A DNA stretch of 43,793 nucleotides from Rhodanobacter thiooxydans LCS2 (GTDB lineage Bacteria > Pseudomonadota > Gammaproteobacteria > Xanthomonadales > Rhodanobacteraceae). Location of the stretch: positions 1-43,793 of the forward strand of contig NZ_AJXW01000004.1 of assembly GCF_000264375.1 (NCBI RefSeq), in the 5' to 3' direction. The notes under the pieces were generated by a model, which saw only the letters and a program-made list of their open reading frames with translations, was not told where the DNA came from and ran no database searches. Within the stretch, counting starts at the first letter, position 1; the number at the start of each line of letters is the position of its first letter. The translations under genes and the position numbers were made by a program. Shown here piece after piece: positions 1 to 16,760 of this stretch.

Positions 1-19
1 TTTCTTCACAAGCTCTGAG

Positions 20-50
20 CGCCGCGATCGCCGCGTGCCGGATCGCGGCG
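20..50. repeat. Inverted repeat upstream of ftsE
   Basis: A perfect 10-bp inverted repeat (CGCCGCGATC at 20-29, GATCGCGGCG at 41-50) encloses an 11-nt loop. The right arm runs into a second overlapping palindrome at 41-53. No T-run follows on either strand, so a standard intrinsic terminator is not supported. A TGA at 16-18 could be the stop of an upstream gene outside the window. The structure may separate that gene from ftsE, or fold in the ftsE leader. The role is unknown. Confidence 0.5.
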
Positions 51-129
51 ATCGGGGAAGTCCGCACCTTGCGGCCGGCTTCCCTTATCCTTGCGTGGAG
101 ACGACGACACGCAGGCTCGGGGACGCTCG

Positions 130-807
130 GTGATCCAGTTCGATCAAGTCAGCAAACGCTACGAAGGTGGCCATGAGGCGCTCTCGCAGCTTTCGTTCGA
201 GGTGCCCAGTGGCGAGATGGCCTTCGTCACCGGGCATTCCGGCGCCGGCAAGAGCACCCTGCTCAAGCTGCTGGGGCTGATCGAGCGGCCGTCGCACGGC
301 AGCATCAGCGTGGACGGCAAGAGCCTGGCGAAGATCCGCCACAGCGGCATCCCGAAGTGGCGCCGGCACCTCGGCATGGTGTTCCAGGACCACCGCCTGC
401 TGCTGGACCGCAGTGTGTTCGCCAACGTCGAGTTGCCGCTGGTGATCGGCGGCATCGCGCGCGCCGAGCGTGCCCGCCGCGTGCGCGCCGCGCTCGAGAA
501 GGTCGGCCTGCTGGCCTACGAGCGCCAACTGCCGGCCACCCTGTCCACTGGCGAGCAGCAGCGCGTGGGCATCGCCCGCGCGATCGTGGCGCGACCGGCG
601 CTGCTGATCGCCGACGAGCCCACCGGCAACCTCGACCCACAGCTGGCGGTGGAAATCATGGGCCTGTTCAGCGAGTTCCAGCAGCTCGGCACGACCGTGC
701 TGATCGCCAGCCACGACCTGCCGCTGATCAAGCGCATGAAGCGGCGGGTGATCGTGCTCGACCACGGCCGCCTGGTCGCCGACCTGGCCGCGCAGGAGGT
801 GCTGTGA
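130..807 (+). CDS. ftsE: Cell division ATP-binding protein FtsE
   Basis: FtsE is the cytoplasmic ABC-type ATPase of the FtsEX complex, which couples ATP hydrolysis at the division septum to activation of peptidoglycan amidases through FtsX and EnvC. The 225-residue product has the Walker A motif GHSGAGKST (about residues 35-43), the ABC signature LSTGEQQRVGIARAI and the Walker B stretch LLIADEPTGNLD. Its length matches the family (about 220 aa). I chose the GTG at 130, which gives the usual FtsE N-terminus (VIQFDQVSKRY); the in-frame ATG 13 codons upstream adds residues unlike FtsE. The stop overlaps the ftsX start by 4 nt (GTGA), so the two are translationally coupled. The ftsE-ftsX-rpoH neighbourhood is conserved in gammaproteobacteria. 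Confidence 0.96.
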   Translation: MIQFDQVSKRYEGGHEALSQLSFEVPSGEMAFVTGHSGAGKSTLLKLLGLIERPSHGSISVDGKSLAKIRHSGIPKWRRHLGMVFQDHRLLLDRSVFANVELPLVIGGIARAERARRVRAALEKVGLLAYERQLPATLSTGEQQRVGIARAIVARPALLIADEPTGNLDPQLAVEIMGLFSEFQQLGTTVLIASHDLPLIKRMKRRVIVLDHGRLVADLAAQEVL

Positions 808-1784
808 ACGCGTCGACGCAGACCCTGCACGCGCCGGCGGATGCGTCAGGCCGCAACACCCACAGCCGCGGCAGCCGCATCGGCAACTGGTGGGAACACC
901 ATCGCTGGAGTGCGGGATCGAGCCTGCGCCGGCTTGCCGCGCGCCCGTTCGGCAGCTTGCTCACGATCGCGGTGATGGGCCTGGCGCTGGCGCTGCCGCT
1001 GGCGTTCTACCTGCTGCTGGGCAACGTGCAGCAACTCGGCAACGCGCTGGGCCAGAGCCAGGCGATCAGCGTGTTCCTGCAGCCGGGTCAGGCTGCACCG
1101 CAGGCGCAGCTGCTGGCCCAGCAACTGGGCAATCGCCCCGAGGTGGCCGCGGTGACGGTGAAGACACCGCAGCAGGGCATGGACGAACTGGCGCAGATGC
1201 AGGGCTTCTCCGGCGCCCTGCACACGCTGGACGACAACCCGCTGCCGTACGTGCTGCAGTTGCAGCCGCGCGCGGGTGTGAGCGCGCAGGCGCTGGAGCA
1301 GCTGGTGGCCGACGTGCGCACGCTGCGCAGCGTCGACCTGGTGCAGGACAGCGGCAGCTGGCGGCAGCGGCTGGACGCCTTGCTCGGCGTGGGCAATCGC
1401 GTGGTGCTGGTGCTTGCTTCGCTGCTGGCGCTGGCGGCGCTGCTGGTGGTCGGCAACACGGTGCGGGTGGACATCGCCAGCCGCAGCGAGGAGATCGGCG
1501 TGCTGCTGCTGGTCGGCGCCAGCGGCGCGTTCGTGCGCCGGCCTTATCTGTATGCGGGGATCTGGTACGGCCTGTTCAGCGGCATCCTGGCGGCGCTGCT
1601 GGCAGTGCTGATCGAGCTGGCGCTGGCCGCGCCGGTGGCGCGGTTGAGCCAGGCTTACGATGGCAAGCTGCAGGTCGGCGGCCTGCCGCCGTGGCTGCTG
1701 CTGGCGGTGCCGCTGGTCGCCGCGGCGCTGGGCTGGCTGGGCGCGCGGCTGGTCAGCGCGTGGCAATTGCGCAAGGCGGTGTGA
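804..1784 (+). CDS. ftsX: Cell division membrane protein FtsX
   Basis: FtsX is the inner-membrane partner of FtsE; its periplasmic loop recruits EnvC, which activates septal amidases. The predicted 326-aa protein starts at a GTG overlapping the ftsE stop, preceded by AGGAGGT at 794-800. The cytoplasmic N-terminus (about 50 residues) is rich in His, Arg and Ser. Four hydrophobic segments follow at about residues 50-75, 200-221, 248-275 and 294-316, with a large periplasmic domain between the first two, as expected for FtsX. The C-terminal part carries the FtsX/MacB-type permease pattern (VRVDIASRSEEIGVLLLVGAS). The envC gene for its usual partner is present about 4.3 kb further on, on the other strand. 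Confidence 0.95.
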   Translation: MNASTQTLHAPADASGRNTHSRGSRIGNWWEHHRWSAGSSLRRLAARPFGSLLTIAVMGLALALPLAFYLLLGNVQQLGNALGQSQAISVFLQPGQAAPQAQLLAQQLGNRPEVAAVTVKTPQQGMDELAQMQGFSGALHTLDDNPLPYVLQLQPRAGVSAQALEQLVADVRTLRSVDLVQDSGSWRQRLDALLGVGNRVVLVLASLLALAALLVVGNTVRVDIASRSEEIGVLLLVGASGAFVRRPYLYAGIWYGLFSGILAALLAVLIELALAAPVARLSQAYDGKLQVGGLPPWLLLAVPLVAAALGWLGARLVSAWQLRKAV

Positions 1785-1924
1785 CGGTCTTGCGCCGGGG
1801 TGACGTGAATCGCAGCCGCCGGTGCCGTATCCGGTGCACTATCCCCAGTTACGGCGGGTGCAGGAGGTGCGCCTGCGGGTTCATCGGCGCAGGACTGCCA
1901 CGAGTCGGGTGGGTGAGTTAAGGA

Positions 1925-2767
1925 ATGAGTACGAATATCAGCAGCCGTCTGCTGACCGAGGCGCCGCGGGTGCTGGTGGTCGACGGCTCGCGCGTGGTGC
2001 GCCAGTTGATTACCCGCGTGCTGCTGGCCGAGCTGCCCGGGGTCGAGGTGACTGGTTGCGGCAGTGGCGCCGAGGCGCAGCAGGTGCTGGGCGAAGGCGT
2101 GTTTGATTTCATCACCATCGCATTGCGCCTGCCCGACATGGACGGGCTGGAGCTGGCGCGCTTCGTGCGCGAGTCGGCGCCGCAGGCGTACGTGCCGATC
2201 GTGGTGGTTTCCGGCGACGTCGAGGACCGGCTGCATCGCCGCTCGCTGGGCGAACATGTCACCGATTATTTCGACAAGGCGCTGGGCTTCCAGGCGCTGG
2301 CCGAGTTCATCCGCGGCTACGTGCGACCGGACGACACCGCCGAGGGCGTGGTGCTGTACGTCGAGGACAGCCGCGTGGTGGCGCTGGCGACGCGCCGCAT
2401 GCTGGAGAAGATCGGACTCACCGTGCGCCACGTAGTCAGCGTGGAAGACGCCCTGGCGCTGCTGGAGACCTCGAAGGCACAGGGCGTGGTGGGTGCCGAC
2501 GTGGTGCTCACCGACGTCAGCCTGAAGGGTGAACTCACCGGCGGCGACCTGCTCAAGCACGTCCGCGGCGAGTTCGGCTACGGCAAGGGCCGGCTGCCGG
2601 TGCTGGTGATGACCGGCGACGAGAACCCCGCCAACCAGGCCGCGCTGATCAAGGCTGGCGCCAACGACCTGGTCGAGAAGCCGGTCGAGGAAAAACTGCT
2701 GGTGACCAAGCTGCTGTTCCAGCTGCGCGTGGCCAGGCACCTGCGCGAACACGCCGCCGGGGCATGA
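1925..2767 (+). CDS. Response regulator with two receiver domains, the first degenerate
   Basis: This 280-aa protein consists of two CheY-like receiver domains and no visible output domain. The second receiver (about 141-270) has the acidic pair E147/D148, the phosphoacceptor D197 ([10 protein letters not shown]), T230 and K252, so it should be phosphorylatable. The first (about 14-135) keeps the fold pattern and K118, but has D20-G21 in place of the acidic pair and A66 where the phosphoacceptor should be ([12 protein letters not shown]), so it looks like a pseudo-receiver. It lies 140 bp after ftsX and overlaps the ung start by 4 nt (ATGA). GGTGAG at about 1911-1916 is a usable ribosome site; AAGGA abuts the ATG too closely. 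No histidine kinase is nearby. The partner and output are unknown. Confidence 0.85.
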   Translation: MSTNISSRLLTEAPRVLVVDGSRVVRQLITRVLLAELPGVEVTGCGSGAEAQQVLGEGVFDFITIALRLPDMDGLELARFVRESAPQAYVPIVVVSGDVEDRLHRRSLGEHVTDYFDKALGFQALAEFIRGYVRPDDTAEGVVLYVEDSRVVALATRRMLEKIGLTVRHVVSVEDALALLETSKAQGVVGADVVLTDVSLKGELTGGDLLKHVRGEFGYGKGRLPVLVMTGDENPANQAALIKAGANDLVEKPVEEKLLVTKLLFQLRVARHLREHAAGA

Positions 2768-3486
2768 GCGACGCGGCGCAGATCCGGCTGGAACCGTCGT
2801 GGAAGGCGCGCATCGGCGATTATCTGATGCGTCCCGAAATGCAGGCGCTGGCGACGTTCCTGCGTGCGGAGAAGCAGGCCGGCAAGCGGATCTACCCGCC
2901 AGGCCCGGAGATCTTCGCCGCGTTCGCGCATACCCCGTTCGACGCGGTGCGGGTGGTAATCCTGGGCCAGGACCCATACCACGGCCCCGGGCAGGCGCAC
3001 GGCCTGTGCTTCTCGGTGCGCCCCGGCGTGCGGGTGCCGCCGTCGCTGGAGAACATCTTCAAGGAAATCCAGCGCGACCTCGGCGTCGCGCGCCCCGACC
3101 ACGGCTGCCTCACGCCGTGGGCCGATCGCGGCGTGCTGTTGCTGAACAGCGTGCTGACGGTGGAGGAAGGCCGCGCCGGAGCCCACCAGGGCAAGGGCTG
3201 GGAAGGCTTCACCGATGCGGCGATCGACGCGCTCAACCGCGAGCGCGAGGGTCTGGTGTTCCTGCTGTGGGGCAACTATGCCCAGCGCAAGGGCCAGCTG
3301 ATCGACACCCGCCGCCACGGCGTGCTGAAGAGCGTGCATCCCTCGCCGTTGTCCGCCCATCGCGGCTTCCTCGGCTGCGGGCATTTCTCCGGCGCCAACC
3401 GCTACCTGGAGGCGCATGGCCACGCGCCGGTGGACTGGTCGTTGCCGCCGCGGGCCGCATTGCAGGGCCAATTCACGCCCACTTGA
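2764..3486 (+). CDS. ung: Uracil-DNA glycosylase (family 1)
   Basis: Ung removes uracil from DNA and starts base-excision repair. The 240-aa protein carries the family-1 water-activating motif GQDPYHG with catalytic D70, the minor-groove reading motif [11 protein letters not shown] with H192, and the N-terminal block that aligns with E. coli Ung (229 aa). The ATG overlaps the stop of the preceding response regulator gene by 4 nt, so the two are probably co-translated; a repair enzyme coupled to a signalling protein is an odd pairing. There is no terminator-like T-run after the stop. The following 160 bp contain the rpoH promoter and operator. Confidence 0.97.
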   Translation: MSDAAQIRLEPSWKARIGDYLMRPEMQALATFLRAEKQAGKRIYPPGPEIFAAFAHTPFDAVRVVILGQDPYHGPGQAHGLCFSVRPGVRVPPSLENIFKEIQRDLGVARPDHGCLTPWADRGVLLLNSVLTVEEGRAGAHQGKGWEGFTDAAIDALNREREGLVFLLWGNYAQRKGQLIDTRRHGVLKSVHPSPLSAHRGFLGCGHFSGANRYLEAHGHAPVDWSLPPRAALQGQFTPT

Positions 3487-3526
3487 ACGCTGCCCGGGCA
3501 ACCTCATGTGGACTCGGATGGGGCGC

Positions 3527-3555
3527 TGGACAAGGGTGGAAAATATCTGTACTAT
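3527..3555 (+). promoter_or_regulatory. Predicted sigma-70-type promoter of rpoH
   Basis: TGGACA (3527-3532) and TACTAT (3550-3555) are separated by exactly 17 bp, a good match to the sigma-70 consensus in an otherwise GC-rich stretch. Transcription would start near 3562, giving a leader of about 85 nt that contains both the CIRCE element and the adjacent inverted repeat. This is a pattern match only; no start site has been mapped. Confidence 0.6.
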
Positions 3556-3566
3556 TCGGTTCATTA

Positions 3567-3592
3567 AAAGCGCGGAACCAACCCCGCGCTTT
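3567..3592 (+). repeat. Stem-loop abutting the CIRCE element in the rpoH leader
   Basis: AAAGCGCGG (3567-3575) and CCGCGCTTT (3584-3592) form a perfect 9-bp stem with an 8-nt loop. Its last two bases are also the first two of the CIRCE left arm, so in RNA the two hairpins would compete at their junction. It sits close to the predicted transcription start. It could stabilise the 5' end of the rpoH mRNA or attenuate read-through from ung. Neither is shown by the sequence. Confidence 0.55.
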
Positions 3593-3617
3593 AGCACTCC
3601 AACCACCCGAGTGCTAA
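3591..3617 (+). promoter_or_regulatory. CIRCE operator (HrcA binding site) upstream of rpoH
   Basis: TTAGCACTC (3591-3599), nine bases, then GAGTGCTAA (3609-3617) is an exact match to the CIRCE consensus TTAGCACTC-N9-GAGTGCTAA, the operator of the heat-shock repressor HrcA. It lies about 30 bp downstream of the predicted transcription start and 29 bp before the rpoH ATG. Binding there would block elongation or initiation. CIRCE is classically found in front of groESL and dnaK operons. Its presence here predicts that HrcA represses the heat-shock sigma factor gene itself. Confidence 0.93.
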
Positions 3618-3646
3618 ACTTTGACGTCATGCAGGAGGTTCCATCC

Positions 3647-4513
<867 letters not shown>

Positions 4514-4540
4514 GCCGGAGCATCGAGTCATGGTCGAACG

Positions 4541-4566
4541 AAAACGGCCCCGCGAGGGGCCGTTTT
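4541..4566. terminator. Bidirectional intrinsic terminator between rpoH and ctpA
   Basis: AAAACGGCCCC (4541-4551), a GCGA loop, then GGGGCCGTTTT (4556-4566) form a perfect 11-bp stem. An A-run on the left and a T-run on the right make it work for rpoH (+) and for the convergent ctpA gene (-). Confidence 0.93.
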
Positions 4567-4593
4567 CATTTCCGCCTCTCTGGCGTGTGCCGC

Positions 4594-5985
4594 TCAGCGC
4601 CGCACGGCGGCGGGCTGGCGCAGCGCCATGCCCTTGAGCACGTTCAGCGCCTGCGACAACGCGTAGTCGCTGGTGGCCAGTTTGGCGTCGGCAGCGCTGC
4701 CGTCGTCATTGATGTCGGTGCCGGCCTGGGCCTTCTCGTTGGCCAGGTGATTCGGCAGGTCGGCTTCCGAGCTGATCAGCACCGGACCGTGGTCGGAGGG
4801 GTTCACCGTGAGCTCGGCCAGCGCGATGTCCGGCTTGATGCCTTCGGCCTGGATCGAGGTGCCGTTCGGCGTGTAGTAGCGCGCGGTGGTGATCTTCACC
4901 GCATGGTCGGCGTCCAGCGGCAACACCGTCTGCACCACGCCCTTGCCGAACGTGCGCTGGCCCATGATCAGCGCGCGGTGGTTGTCCTTCAGCGCGCCGG
5001 AGACGATTTCCGCGGCGGAGGCGGTGCCGTTGTTGGTCAGCACGACCATCGGCGCGCCGGCGAGCTGGTCGCCGGGATGCGCCTTGAAGCTCATGTTCGC
5101 ATCCTGCAGGCGGCCGCGGGTGGTGACGATGGTGCCGGCGTCGAGGAAGTCGTCGCTGACGCCCACCGCCGCGGTGAGCAGGCCGCCGGGGTTGTTGCGC
5201 AGGTCGAGCACGGCGCCCTTCGGCGCCCCGTTCTTCGCGATCAGCTGGCCCAGCTTGCGCTCCAGGTCGCCCGCGGTGTCGTCCTGGAACTGGCTGATCC
5301 GCACGTAGGCGTAGCCCGGTTCCAGCTCGCGCACCTTGACGCTGCTGATCGCGATGTTCTCGCGCACCAGGTGCAGGTCGATCAGCTTGTCGCTGTTCTG
5401 GTGCACGATGGTCAGGTCGACCTTGCTGCCCGGCTTGCCGCGCAACTCCTTGAACATCCCGTCCACGTTCTGCGCGTCGACCACGATGCCGTTGATCTTG
5501 ACGATGCTGTCGCCCGGCTTGATGCCGGCGCGCGCCGCCGGGGTGTCGTCGATCGGCGAGACGATGCGCAGGCCGCCGTCGACCTGCAGCACCTCGATGC
5601 CGAGGCCGCTGTACTGGCCGGTGGTGTCCTCGTTGAGCTGGGTCAGGCCTTCCTTGTCGAGGTATTCGCTGTGCGGGTCGAGTCCGCTGAGCATGCCGGT
5701 GATGGCGGCCTTCATCAGCGTCTTGTCATCGACTTTCTCCACGTAGGCCTGGCGCACTACCTCGTAGACGCGGCTGAAGTTGCGGATGTCGTCCAGATCC
5801 ACCTGGTCGACGCTGCCGGCAGTGGCGGGAACGGCGGCGCTGCTGGTGGCGGCCGGCAGCTCGACCGGCGCGGCCGGGCTGGCCGGTGGGTTCTGCGCGC
5901 AGAGGCTCGGCGCGGCCAGCAGGAATGGCGCGACCAGCAGCAGGGCCGTCAGGCCCAGCGGCGCGCCAGAGGGGGAAAGACGCAT
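4594..5985 (-). CDS. ctpA: S41 family C-terminal processing peptidase (CtpA/Prc-like)
   Basis: This is a secreted serine protease that trims the C-termini of periplasmic substrates. From the ATG at 5985 (GGAG eight bases upstream) it has 463 residues: a signal peptide with a hydrophobic core LTALLLVAPFLLA ending near ALSLC/AQ-type residues at about 28-30, a PDZ domain at about 110-190 (YSGLGIEV to KPGDSIVKING), and a tail-specific protease core. The catalytic serine is S323 (NNGTASAAEIVSG) and the general-base lysine K348 (RTFGKGVVQT). An upstream in-frame ATG adds 21 arginine-rich residues and was not chosen. It lies 131 bp downstream of envC on the same strand, an association seen in many proteobacteria, and proteases of this group often act on cell-wall hydrolases or their activators. 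The exact substrate here is unknown. Confidence 0.93.
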   Translation of the reverse strand: MRLSPSGAPLGLTALLLVAPFLLAAPSLCAQNPPASPAAPVELPAATSSAAVPATAGSVDQVDLDDIRNFSRVYEVVRQAYVEKVDDKTLMKAAITGMLSGLDPHSEYLDKEGLTQLNEDTTGQYSGLGIEVLQVDGGLRIVSPIDDTPAARAGIKPGDSIVKINGIVVDAQNVDGMFKELRGKPGSKVDLTIVHQNSDKLIDLHLVRENIAISSVKVRELEPGYAYVRISQFQDDTAGDLERKLGQLIAKNGAPKGAVLDLRNNPGGLLTAAVGVSDDFLDAGTIVTTRGRLQDANMSFKAHPGDQLAGAPMVVLTNNGTASAAEIVSGALKDNHRALIMGQRTFGKGVVQTVLPLDADHAVKITTARYYTPNGTSIQAEGIKPDIALAELTVNPSDHGPVLISSEADLPNHLANEKAQAGTDINDDGSAADAKLATSDYALSQALNVLKGMALRQPAAVRR

Positions 5986-6010
5986 GCGTGTGACTCCGTG
6001 CAGCGAACAG

Positions 6011-6030
6011 CGTCGCGCCGGAGCGCGACG
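6011..6030 (-). other. Hairpin in the ctpA leader
   Basis: CGTCGCGC and GCGCGACG form a perfect 8-bp stem closed by a 4-nt loop, 26 bp upstream of the ctpA start. On the transcribed strand its T-run precedes the stem rather than following it, so it is not a terminator between envC and ctpA. It may be an mRNA processing or stability element. The role is uncertain. Confidence 0.4.
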
Positions 6031-6116
6031 GGAAAAGTGGTCAGGCATGAGACAACCAGAGGCCGGGGTAATTCAGTGTGAACGTGCGGCTAGCCTGCGA
6101 TGCGGCGACGATCGCG

Positions 6117-7340
6117 TCAACGGTGCTGGCTCAGCCAGCTGCGCGGATCGACCGGCTGGTTGTTCCGGCGCAGTTCGAAATAGACGCCGGTGTTGACCCC
6201 GGTGGGCGGGCTGGCGGTGCCGATCGCCGCACCGGCTTCCACCTGGTCGCCGACCCCGTGCAGCAGGGTCTCGTTGTTGCCGTACATGCTCATCCAGCCG
6301 TTGCCGTGGTTGAGGATCAGCAGCATGCCGTAGCCGCGCAGGAAGCCGGCGTAGATCACCCGGCCGCGGGCCACGGCGTGGATCTCGCTGCCGCCGGAAG
6401 CCTTGATCAGCACGCCGTTGCCGTAGCTGTTGACCACCCCGCTGGCCGGCCATGGCAGGTTGCCGCGGATGTTGGCGCTGGCGCCGCCGACCTCGAGCGG
6501 CGGTGGCGGCTTGTGCCCGGGGTGCTTCCGGATCGCCGCGGCGCGCTCGGCAGCGGCGCGGGCGGCGGCTTCGTCGATCGCCTTCTGCAGTTTGTCGAGC
6601 AGGCGGTTGAGCGCCTGCGCGTCCTGTTTCAGCGCGGCCAGGCGCTGCGCCTGGTCCTTGTATTGAGCGTCGGTCTCGGCAGCCAGCTTCTGCTGCGCGG
6701 CGCGTTGCCCGGCCAGCACGGCGGCCTGCTGCTCGCGCTGGGCCCGGGTTGCCTGCAATGCCTGCTGCTCGGCGCTGATCGCCTGCTCCAGTTCCTGCAG
6801 TCGGGCCAGGTCGTCCATCAGGCGCTGCACCCGCTGCACGCGGTCCTGCTGGAAGTACTTCGAGTACACCAGCGCGCGGGCGATGCGCGCCACGTCCTCA
6901 TCGCCCAGCAGCAGGCGCAGGTCCGAGCCGCGTCCGAGCGCGTAGGTGGCGCGCAGCAGCTCGGCGATCGCGGCGCGCTGGCCGTCCAGGGCCTGCTTGA
7001 GGGTCGTGCGTTGCTGCTGCAACTCGTCCAGCTGCTGCTGTTTGGCCGCCAGTTCGGCGTCGGTCTGATGTACCGCGCGTGCCGCGTTGGCCAGGGCGTT
7101 GGCCTGCCTGGCCAGCTCCGCGTTGGCGTGGTCACGCCGGCTGGCGGTATCGGCCTGCTGCTGGGCCAGTGCTTCCATCTTCTGCTGCAGCTCGGCCAGT
7201 TTGTGCTTGGCCGCGGCTTGCTCGCTGCGGCTCTTGCCGTCCTGGCGCGCGTGCAGCGGAGTGATGGCCAGGCAACCCAGCAGCACGGCAAGGATCAGGC
7301 GGCGAACGGGGCGGACGGCGGCACGGGCGGGTATGGGCAT
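6117..7340 (-). CDS. envC: Murein hydrolase activator EnvC
   Basis: EnvC binds the periplasmic loop of FtsX and activates amidases that split septal peptidoglycan. The 407-aa product, started at the ATG at 7340, has a signal peptide (RLILAVLLGCLAITPLHA), a long Gln/Ala/Glu/Arg-rich coiled coil (about residues 35-260) and a C-terminal LytM (M23) domain from about 290. The LytM domain lacks the zinc-binding His/Asp ligands: the sequence reads GSEIHAVARGRV, NHGNGWMSMYGNN and GVYFELRRNNQPVDPRSWL. This is the same degenerate pattern as E. coli EnvC, so it is an activator and not an enzyme. It is divergent from gltB and upstream of ctpA. The longer reading extending to 7676 overlaps the gltB start and was rejected. 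Confidence 0.95.
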   Translation of the reverse strand: MPIPARAAVRPVRRLILAVLLGCLAITPLHARQDGKSRSEQAAAKHKLAELQQKMEALAQQQADTASRRDHANAELARQANALANAARAVHQTDAELAAKQQQLDELQQQRTTLKQALDGQRAAIAELLRATYALGRGSDLRLLLGDEDVARIARALVYSKYFQQDRVQRVQRLMDDLARLQELEQAISAEQQALQATRAQREQQAAVLAGQRAAQQKLAAETDAQYKDQAQRLAALKQDAQALNRLLDKLQKAIDEAAARAAAERAAAIRKHPGHKPPPPLEVGGASANIRGNLPWPASGVVNSYGNGVLIKASGGSEIHAVARGRVIYAGFLRGYGMLLILNHGNGWMSMYGNNETLLHGVGDQVEAGAAIGTASPPTGVNTGVYFELRRNNQPVDPRSWLSQHR

Positions 7341-7666
7341 GCGGCTGATTATCCCCGAGCGGGACGGACGGGGCGAGATGGTGGCCGGGCCGGGGGCAGC
7401 GGATGCCGACGAGGCGGCACCCGCCGCGATGGTGTCCTGGCTCGTTTCGGCGCGCCGGCCGCACGCCCGCCGATCGGTGCCGGCATCGGGGCGGTTCGGC
7501 TTGGCTCGCGGCTGCCTCGAACGGCCATGCTTTCTGGATGGCAGTTTAGCCGTCCAAACAAATATTTTGACGCGTCGCAACAATTGTGCTTTAGTCAGGG
7601 CCGCTCCTGCGCAAAACGATCGGTGCCCCCGGCATCGCGGCAGCCTGCGCAGCCCGGAGGGGTGAG
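7341..7666. other. Divergent intergenic region between envC and gltB
   Basis: This 326-bp gap holds the gltB promoter in its AT-rich part (7540-7600) and presumably the envC promoter nearer 7341, for which I see no convincing -10/-35 pair. No conserved ORF or RNA gene is recognisable. The ORFs that cross it have no recognisable family pattern. Confidence 0.6.
7567..7595 (+). promoter_or_regulatory. Predicted promoter of gltB
   Basis: TTGACG (7567-7572) and TTTAGT (7590-7595) are 17 bp apart and lie in the most AT-rich stretch of the gap, giving a leader of about 65 nt. A CAATTG palindrome lies inside the spacer. No recognisable NtrC or Lrp site was identified by eye. Confidence 0.5.
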
Positions 7667-12121
<4,455 letters not shown>

Positions 12122-12126
12122 ACAGA

Positions 12127-13727
<1,601 letters not shown>

Positions 13728-13736
13728 GTTCCGCGC

Positions 13737-14516
13737 ATGTGCCTGATTGCCTTCGCCTGGAATGCGCACCCGCGCTGGCGCCTGCTGCTGGCCGGCAACC
13801 GCGACGAGTTCCACGCGCGTCCCAGCGCGGCGCTGGCGCGCTGGGACGATGCGCCGATCGTCGGCGGGCGCGACCTCGAAGCCGGTGGCACCTGGCTGGG
13901 CGTCACCGACGATGGGCGCTGCTGCGTGGTGACCAACGTGCGCGACCCGCGCGACCCGCAACTCGGCGCCTCGCGCGGACTGCTGGCTACCGACTTCCTG
14001 CGCGGCGACGCCGATGCCGCCACGCATGCGCAACAGCTGCTGCGCACGGCCGCCGACTACCGGCCGTTCAACCTGCTCACCTTCGACGCGCACGCCGCGT
14101 TCTACCTCGGCAACCGACCCGAGTCGCGTGCGCAGGCGGTGAGCGCCGGCGTGCACGGCCTGTCCAACGCCGACTTCAACACGCCATGGCCGAAGACCCG
14201 CACGCTGATGCAGCGCCTGCAGCAGTGGATCGACGCTGGCGACGACACGGATTTCGCGCCACTGTTCGAGGCGCTTGCCGATGAACGGCGGGCGCCGGAC
14301 GCGCAGTTGCCCGACACCGGGGTGGGACTGGAGCGCGAGCGCCTGCTGTCGCCGGCGTTCATCCGCGGCGAGCAGTACGGCACCCGCGCCAGCACCGTGG
14401 TGGCGATCGGCCGCGACGGCGGCGGGGTGATCGTGGAGCGCCGCTTCGGGCCGAACGGCCGCTACCACGGCCAGACCTTGCTGCGCTTCGGCGCGTCGCC
14501 GACCGCCACCGACTGA
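13737..14516 (+). CDS. NRDE/TANGO2-family Ntn-hydrolase-like protein
   Basis: The 259-aa protein begins MCLIAFAWN and contains GNRDEFHARPSAALARW, the signature of the NRDE (DUF833, TANGO2) family. C2 would become the N-terminal nucleophile if the family acts as Ntn hydrolases; the biochemical function of bacterial members is not established, and eukaryotic TANGO2 is linked to haem or lipid handling. The central part keeps the conserved ASRGLL and LSNADFNTPWPKT blocks. It starts 9 bp after gltD and is probably co-transcribed with it, although no functional link to glutamate synthesis is apparent. Confidence 0.88.
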   Translation: MCLIAFAWNAHPRWRLLLAGNRDEFHARPSAALARWDDAPIVGGRDLEAGGTWLGVTDDGRCCVVTNVRDPRDPQLGASRGLLATDFLRGDADAATHAQQLLRTAADYRPFNLLTFDAHAAFYLGNRPESRAQAVSAGVHGLSNADFNTPWPKTRTLMQRLQQWIDAGDDTDFAPLFEALADERRAPDAQLPDTGVGLERERLLSPAFIRGEQYGTRASTVVAIGRDGGGVIVERRFGPNGRYHGQTLLRFGASPTATD

Positions 14517-14519
14517 CGC

Positions 14520-14531
14520 CGTAGGCCTACG
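14520..14531. repeat. Short perfect palindrome
   Basis: CGTAGGCCTACG is a perfect 12-bp palindrome just after the NRDE gene and 83 bp before the ligB start. It lacks a loop and a T-run, so it is not a terminator. It could be a small operator, or chance. Confidence 0.25.
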
Positions 14532-14556
14532 TGCTGCCGCGTGCCCCGCCGCCTGA

Positions 14557-16299
<1,743 letters not shown>

Positions 16300-16302
16300 G
16301 CG

Positions 16303-16704
16303 TCAGCTCTTCAGCTCGCCGTCGTGGTAGTACCAGCGGCCATCCTCGCGTACGAAGCGGCTGGTCTCGTGCTGGCGCTGCGCGCGGCCGCCGCCGAGCC
16401 GGTAGCGGGCGACGAACTCCACGATGGCATGGTCGTCGTCGACGCGTTGCTGGCGGCGCACTTCCAGCCCCAGCCAGGTCGGTGGCGGCTGCTGCGCGGC
16501 CAGCCGCAACGAGGCCGGGCGGGTGTCGGCGTGCCAGCTGGCCAGCAGATAGTCCTCGCGCTTGAGCACGTAGGCGCTGTAGCGCGAGCGCATCAGTTGT
16601 TCGGCGGTGGCGGCGGTGGCGCCGTCGTGCAGCGGCCCGCAGCACTGGCTGTAACCGGCCGGGTTGCCGCAGGGGCAGGGGGTCAGCGTGTCGATCGACT
16701 TCAT
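16303..16704 (-). CDS. YchJ-family (UPF0225) SEC-C motif protein
   Basis: The 133-aa protein has an N-terminal SEC-C zinc-binding motif (CPCGNPAGYSQCCG) and the YchJ core (MRSRYSAYVLKREDYLLASWH, then WLGLEVRR and FVARYR), with an NTF2-like C-terminal fold. Members are widespread but their function is unknown; a chaperone-linked or zinc-dependent role has been suggested for SEC-C proteins generally. The start at 16704 (MKSIDTLTPCPC) has AAAGG upstream; a longer in-frame start overlaps the neighbouring methyltransferase gene. It follows that gene by 56 bp and is likely the last gene of the operon. Confidence 0.88.
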   Translation of the reverse strand: MKSIDTLTPCPCGNPAGYSQCCGPLHDGATAATAEQLMRSRYSAYVLKREDYLLASWHADTRPASLRLAAQQPPPTWLGLEVRRQQRVDDDHAIVEFVARYRLGGGRAQRQHETSRFVREDGRWYYHDGELKS

Positions 16705-16760
16705 GCCGCCTTTGTACCCGGTTCGGCGGTGGCGTGCAGGTGTGCCGTGCAGGCGGAGGC

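Noticed and set aside
6011..6030. Terminator between envC and ctpA
   Set aside because: The T-run is on the wrong side of the stem for transcription from envC to ctpA.
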